64,000 nt of DNA, from the NCBI GenBank assembly GCA_019925105.1, contig JAHGAU010000001.1:682001-746000 (forward strand), read 5' to 3'. Positions 60,465 through 64,000 of the stretch are shown here, in pieces (position 1 is the first letter of the stretch; each line of letters opens with the position of its first letter). A program made the translations under genes and the position numbers. This DNA comes from Niebla homalea (taxonomy: Eukaryota > Ascomycota > Lecanoromycetes > Lecanorales > Ramalinaceae). The notes below the pieces were generated by a model. It had not been told where the DNA came from, made no database searches, and was given only the letters and a program-made list of their open reading frames with translations.

Positions 60465-60776
60465 GTTGAGGGCCTTGCTTTCTGTTCTCCTGGAGCTTAA
60501 TCACCTGGATTTGTATCCCCCATTTGCGAAACATAGGATCAAATGGTATGCTGAGCTCGAGAACGCGGTTCCATAGCCCGAAGCGTTTGAAGTGGAGCAG
60601 CCGCTCACGTTCGGAACCTCCGAGGCGAAATTTGGCATGTTGACAAAAGCGACATTCGTGTCCAATCCTGGTAGCCCTGGCACGGTGTTCGGGTGGACAA
60701 CATCATTGGGTCCTACAGGACTTGAAGGGGTTCATAAGGTTGGAGTGGTTGAAGTTGCTGGATGTTGATGCTATCT
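60465..60776 (+). pseudogene. Possible gene fragment with an in-frame stop
   Basis: An ATG near 60465 opens about 39 codons (MLRALLSVLLELNHL) to a TAG, and the same frame then runs about 64 more codons (QPLTFGTSEAKFGMLTKATF, TTSLGPTGLEGVHKVGVV) to a TGA. The second part has the look of a real protein. The minus strand is also open here for 76 codons, so which strand coded, if any, is undecided. Family unknown. Confidence 0.25.
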
Positions 60777-62048
60777 GGGAGCCGTCAAAGATTGTCTGAT
60801 ACTCTGGGTAAGGAGGGAATGGGTTACCGGCTCAGCAATTGCAACGCTGTCCACAAGGATTCATTGCATGGCATCTGGTCCATTTCTCTGCAAGTTCGTG
60901 ATCGTCCCACCCTTTTTTGGGAGGGGGGGCCCAAATCATGGTTTCTGTCAAGTCCCAATCTATACACTGGGTCTGACTAAGGTTTTCATGCCGGAAATAT
61001 CTCGTGATGATTCTCCTGTTATGTCGCTCTCAGATGCTCCCCTTTCTCCATAGAATAGCGACACCACGACAGCGTTTGATGCTCAGTGACAAGACGTCAG
61101 AGAGAATACTAATAGGTCGCTCGAGCGTTACGCTTTGCTACATTAAGTGAATTTTCTCTCTGTTGCTGCTTCCTTTCACTGGGACTTTCCACTAAGCTTT
61201 CGATTGCCTTTCTCTCTCTGATGAGCTTTTCGACCATGCCAACAGCAGCAGTTGGGATCTGATTCATGAAAAGCTCGCTATTGTCGATATGATCGCCCGA
61301 GGGCCGCCCCTTTTCTTATATATAAACACTCGAGGGCCGTCAAGGCGTTCCCGGTGTCATGCTCATGAACCCCGGCAGACAAGATTGGTCCTGGTGTGGA
61401 AAACACTCGCGTAGACGTTTGGGCGACGTGGTAGCATTCTGTATTCGATTCTCACAAAGGATGGCACTTCTTATATGTTCGTTCTAAAAAAAACCTTGCC
61501 TATATTATCCGGAATCAGCATGTTCGGCTACAACTTATCACAACAATGCTTTGTCGGTCTTCTCCTCAGACCAAGTGGTTTGGACTCTCCAGGCTAATCC
61601 GGCGGCCTTTCCCTCCTTCCACAATCCCAAAGTGTTTCGTAGTAACAATCGGGAATATCTCAACCCAGTCTTTCCATCAACGAATGACTTTTTTGGAGGG
61701 GCATGATCGACGAGCCTGACTTGAGAAAACACATAGACCGTCCCCCTCCCAAACCAAAAAAACGCCTGATATTCATACAAGCTGTCGACCCATCCAATTA
61801 GCAAAACATCAAGTGGCGAAAAGACACGGGTCCAGCGACCAAACCTTCTAATTCCGGCCCCCCTCGACGAACCACCTATACTACACGATGGACTTCACAT
61901 GCGCGCCCTCCAACGCCAACCCCCCCTTCTTCTCTCTTCCATCATTCCCCATGATCCTCAACAAAACCCTACGTACGTACCCATCTCATTCCTCCCCCCC
62001 CCACTCCCGAGCGGACTTGCGAATCCAGCAGCCATAGCCAGCCAGGGA

Positions 62049-62080
62049 GGTTAGATAGGTAGGTTAGGTAGGTAGGTAAG
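62049..62080. repeat. Short TAGG-type tandem repeat
   Basis: A degenerate run of GGTTAG/GGTAGG units, about 32 bp. It is not a telomere repeat, since the TTAGGG unit is absent. Confidence 0.7.
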
Positions 62081-62929
62081 TTATGCAACACCGTCTCGAG
62101 ATCTCAGAAACCCTCATCCCCATCGCCCTTTCCTCTGTTGTTAAGGCTACCGAACACTCACTTCCCCCCCAATGCCTCGGAAGAGATCGGTTGGTTGATT
62201 GGGTAGACACGTCGTCATCATCATTATCATCGTCGTCGTCGTGGGGACACGTGGGGGAGGGAATTAGAGTAGGGATATCCGGGCTGGGTCCGTGGGGTTT
62301 GGCGTGAGTGCGATGGTGAGGGATCTGAAAAGGAAGGGGAGGGGGGGTTTGTTTACCATGTCCTTTGCCTCGATACGTGGGGATGATGCAATAGTATCGT
62401 GAGCAAGAGTGGCGTGCTAAGTGGCTTTGTGAAAAGGAAAGGCGGAAACGATAGCGGTAGATCGTCGTGATATGTTCGCAAATTTTTTGGATCATTTACT
62501 ACGGCAGCCTTTCGAGCCTGATGGCAACAAAATCATTTTGGAGTCAAAGCAGAAAGCCCAAATTGCACTGGAAACACACACCATTCAAAAAAAAAGTCTC
62601 GTTCAAGATTCTGTTATTTGGAGTAAAGGAACGGATACATGCTATTCACAAAGAGGCTTCTTTCCAGCCGCGATCCAAAGCTTCTAATCACGTCTACTTC
62701 AAGACTCTCAAAATTCCGAGGAGTGATGAAGCGGCTTCGTTCATGTTTTCGTCACCCGTGGCCTGCCTGCCTGTCTCGAACGCCTGGAATCCCCAGATCA
62801 TATCACACAAGTGCTAACCTCCCGAGCTTGAGGGCATACTGCCGATGGTGTCTAAAGATGATTATTTTTTGCGAGGGATGAATCGAGCGGGAGCTATCGG
62901 CAGCTATGATACCGCAAGGCTTTGAATGA

Positions 62930-63998
62930 TCAAGCGTTTGTGACCTAGGTCATGATTAGCCGCTCTCCCAGCCTGAGTTCTATGATAGTCAATTACCTTC
63001 AATATCCGCCTCGAATAGTCTTGGTTATCCGCGATGCTCCCATCACTCTGCCGCCTCTGCATCATTACTGACGGCTCCAATCTCGAATCACTCGTTGACC
63101 CTGCCGAGCTCACAGGCGCCTTCGTGTTATAGCTGTTGGCAGCGTTTGCCCGGTATTCCTCCTCCACGGCTCTCCTCCTCCGGTTCCGCAGGTAGAAGAA
63201 TAGTCCTCCTGCGATGGCACACAGGGCAACGACACCGACCACTACACCGGCTGCGATACCCGCAACATTCGGTTTGCTCCCAGATTCAGGGTTCTGTGTA
63301 GTGGTCACCACCGATGTCTGGGCCTGTGATTGGCCAGGGGCGGTGACAACAATTGTACTTGCATGAGTCACCACGGACGGAGGTTCGCTCGCTGTCGTGG
63401 CGGGAGTAGGGCTATTTGTTGTGCTGCTAGTAGTGCTGCTTGTGGATGATGAGGCGGCGGCGGCATTGGCGTTTGAGTTGGCATTGCTATTGGAATTTGA
63501 ATTGGTGTTGGAGTTGGAGCTTGATTGTGAATTGGAGTTCGAGTTCGAGTTGGAGTCGGAATTGGAATTGGAATTTGAGCTACTAGAGCTTGCCACGCTT
63601 CCCGGATTGCTGTTGATTCCTGTAAGGAAGACGGAGAAAGCATTTGGCCCGCCACCTTTGAGAAGCTTTAGCCAATTTTATCCAGGGCAGAGCTTTGTGT
63701 TGGAGAGATACTTACACATGTCAGATCCGTAGCCGGTACATTTGGAGCTGCAGGCGGAATCCGAGGTCTTGCTATCTGCCGGTGGCAGCTTGTCGCCACA
63801 ATAGCAATCGGAGCCTTGAGTAAATGCCATGACCGCCTTGCCCGAACATTGCTGGGTGCAGTGAATTTTGGACTGGTAGGTGAAGGAATCACTCTTGGTC
63901 AGTCCCGTGGAATCGGTGAAGCATCCTTCTGAAGTTTGGTCGGAAGACTGTGCCAGAACGGATGTGACAATGGCTAGGAGGGGGACTGCGACCCGGAG
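62930..63998 (-). CDS. WSC-domain cell-wall stress sensor, 5' end missing
   Basis: Exons 63998-63716 (open at the window edge), 63655-62997 and 62944-62930 give 318 residues. The visible start LRVAVPLLAIVTSVLAQ is the end of a signal peptide, so few residues are missing. The WSC domain follows with its cysteine pattern (GCFTDSTG, CTQQCSGKAVMAF, SDCYCGDKLPP, ACSSKCTG, CGGPNAFSVFLTG). A Ser/Asn and Ser/Thr-rich stalk, one membrane helix (VVVGVVALCAIAGGLFFY) with a basic stop-transfer RNRRRR, and a cytosolic tail ending DYSRRILKVTNA complete it. Wsc sensors report wall stress to Rom2-Rho1 and the Slt2 MAP kinase pathway. The last exon is 15 nt. Confidence 0.88.
63466..63584 (-). repeat. Coding Ser-Asn repeat of the WSC stalk
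   Basis: A hexanucleotide-like repeat (TCCAATTCCAAC-type on the minus strand) encodes alternating Ser and Asn with a few Asp, Gln and Thr changes. It lies in the O-glycosylated extracellular stalk. Confidence 0.85.
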
Positions 63999-64000
63999 GT

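Larger units (their letters stand above)
59464..62929. other. Intergenic, 3.5 kb, with possible gene remnants
   Basis: The largest gene-poor stretch. It includes the CHO1 promoter. Between about 60465 and 60776 both strands have open stretches with protein-like composition, broken by stops. Around 61240-61440 plus-strand fragments such as SWDLIHEKLAIVDMIARG look like coding debris. A minus-strand frame of 88 codons at 61538-61804 has no match I know and its first ATG-like codon is unclear. C homopolymers and a TAGG-type repeat lie near 62 kb. I could not assemble a gene. Confidence 0.4.

Noticed and set aside
62049..62080. Possible internal telomere repeat
   Set aside because: Units are GGTAGG/GGTTAG, not TTAGGG, and too few.

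Overview
The window is nuclear DNA of a filamentous ascomycete (Pezizomycotina), most likely a dothideomycete. The grounds are dense intron-bearing genes on both strands, mostly 46-70 bp GT-AG introns with CTRAY-like branch points, typical fungal proteins (WSC sensor, Ytp1, fungal Grainyhead/CP2 factor, Slm1, Rbd2, Mdm35), and one very AT-rich block with the look of repeat-induced point mutation (RIP). All exon maps below were made by hand from reading-frame continuity, splice signals and remembered family patterns; nothing was aligned by computer.

Left part (1-21.2 kb): the 3' end of MOG1; a GCNA-like SprT protease divergent from a glutathione transferase; then a minus-strand run of GAA1 (GPI transamidase), a short oxysterol-binding protein, a Grainyhead/CP2 transcription factor, a LACTB2-like metallo-beta-lactamase and a membrane J-protein; then a plus-strand gene of unknown function converging on SLM1.

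Middle (21.7-25.2 kb): a 3.5 kb element bounded by perfect 90-bp terminal inverted repeats of normal base composition. Its interior is extremely AT-rich and has no usable coding frame. It is a dead, RIP-mutated transposon between SLM1 and THS1.

Right part (25.4-64 kb): mostly housekeeping genes. THS1 (threonyl-tRNA synthetase) is divergent from GAR1 (H/ACA snoRNP), followed by SEC14, MIS14/NSL1 (kinetochore), a short-chain dehydrogenase, a small Prp3_C/DUF1115-type gene, a secreted protein, the rhomboid protease RBD2, YTP1, a LETM1-like mitochondrial protein divergent from prefoldin subunit 3, FCP1 (RNA polymerase II CTD phosphatase), a fungal protein of unknown function, PRI1 (primase), MDM35 (mitochondrial lipid-transfer chaperone, four small exons), RRP6 (nuclear exosome), a Ras GAP, CHO1 (phosphatidylserine synthase) and, cut by the right edge, a WSC cell-wall sensor.

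The genes do not form one pathway or a secondary-metabolite cluster. Several touch lipid and membrane biology (GAA1, OSBP, SLM1, SEC14, MDM35, CHO1), which I take as coincidence of gene order. I saw no rRNA, no convincing tRNA and no CRISPR array. The largest gene-poor stretches are 52.7-54.9 kb and 59.5-62.9 kb. I found no clear new multi-gene system; the most unusual features are the RIP element with intact termini and several odd splicing arrangements.
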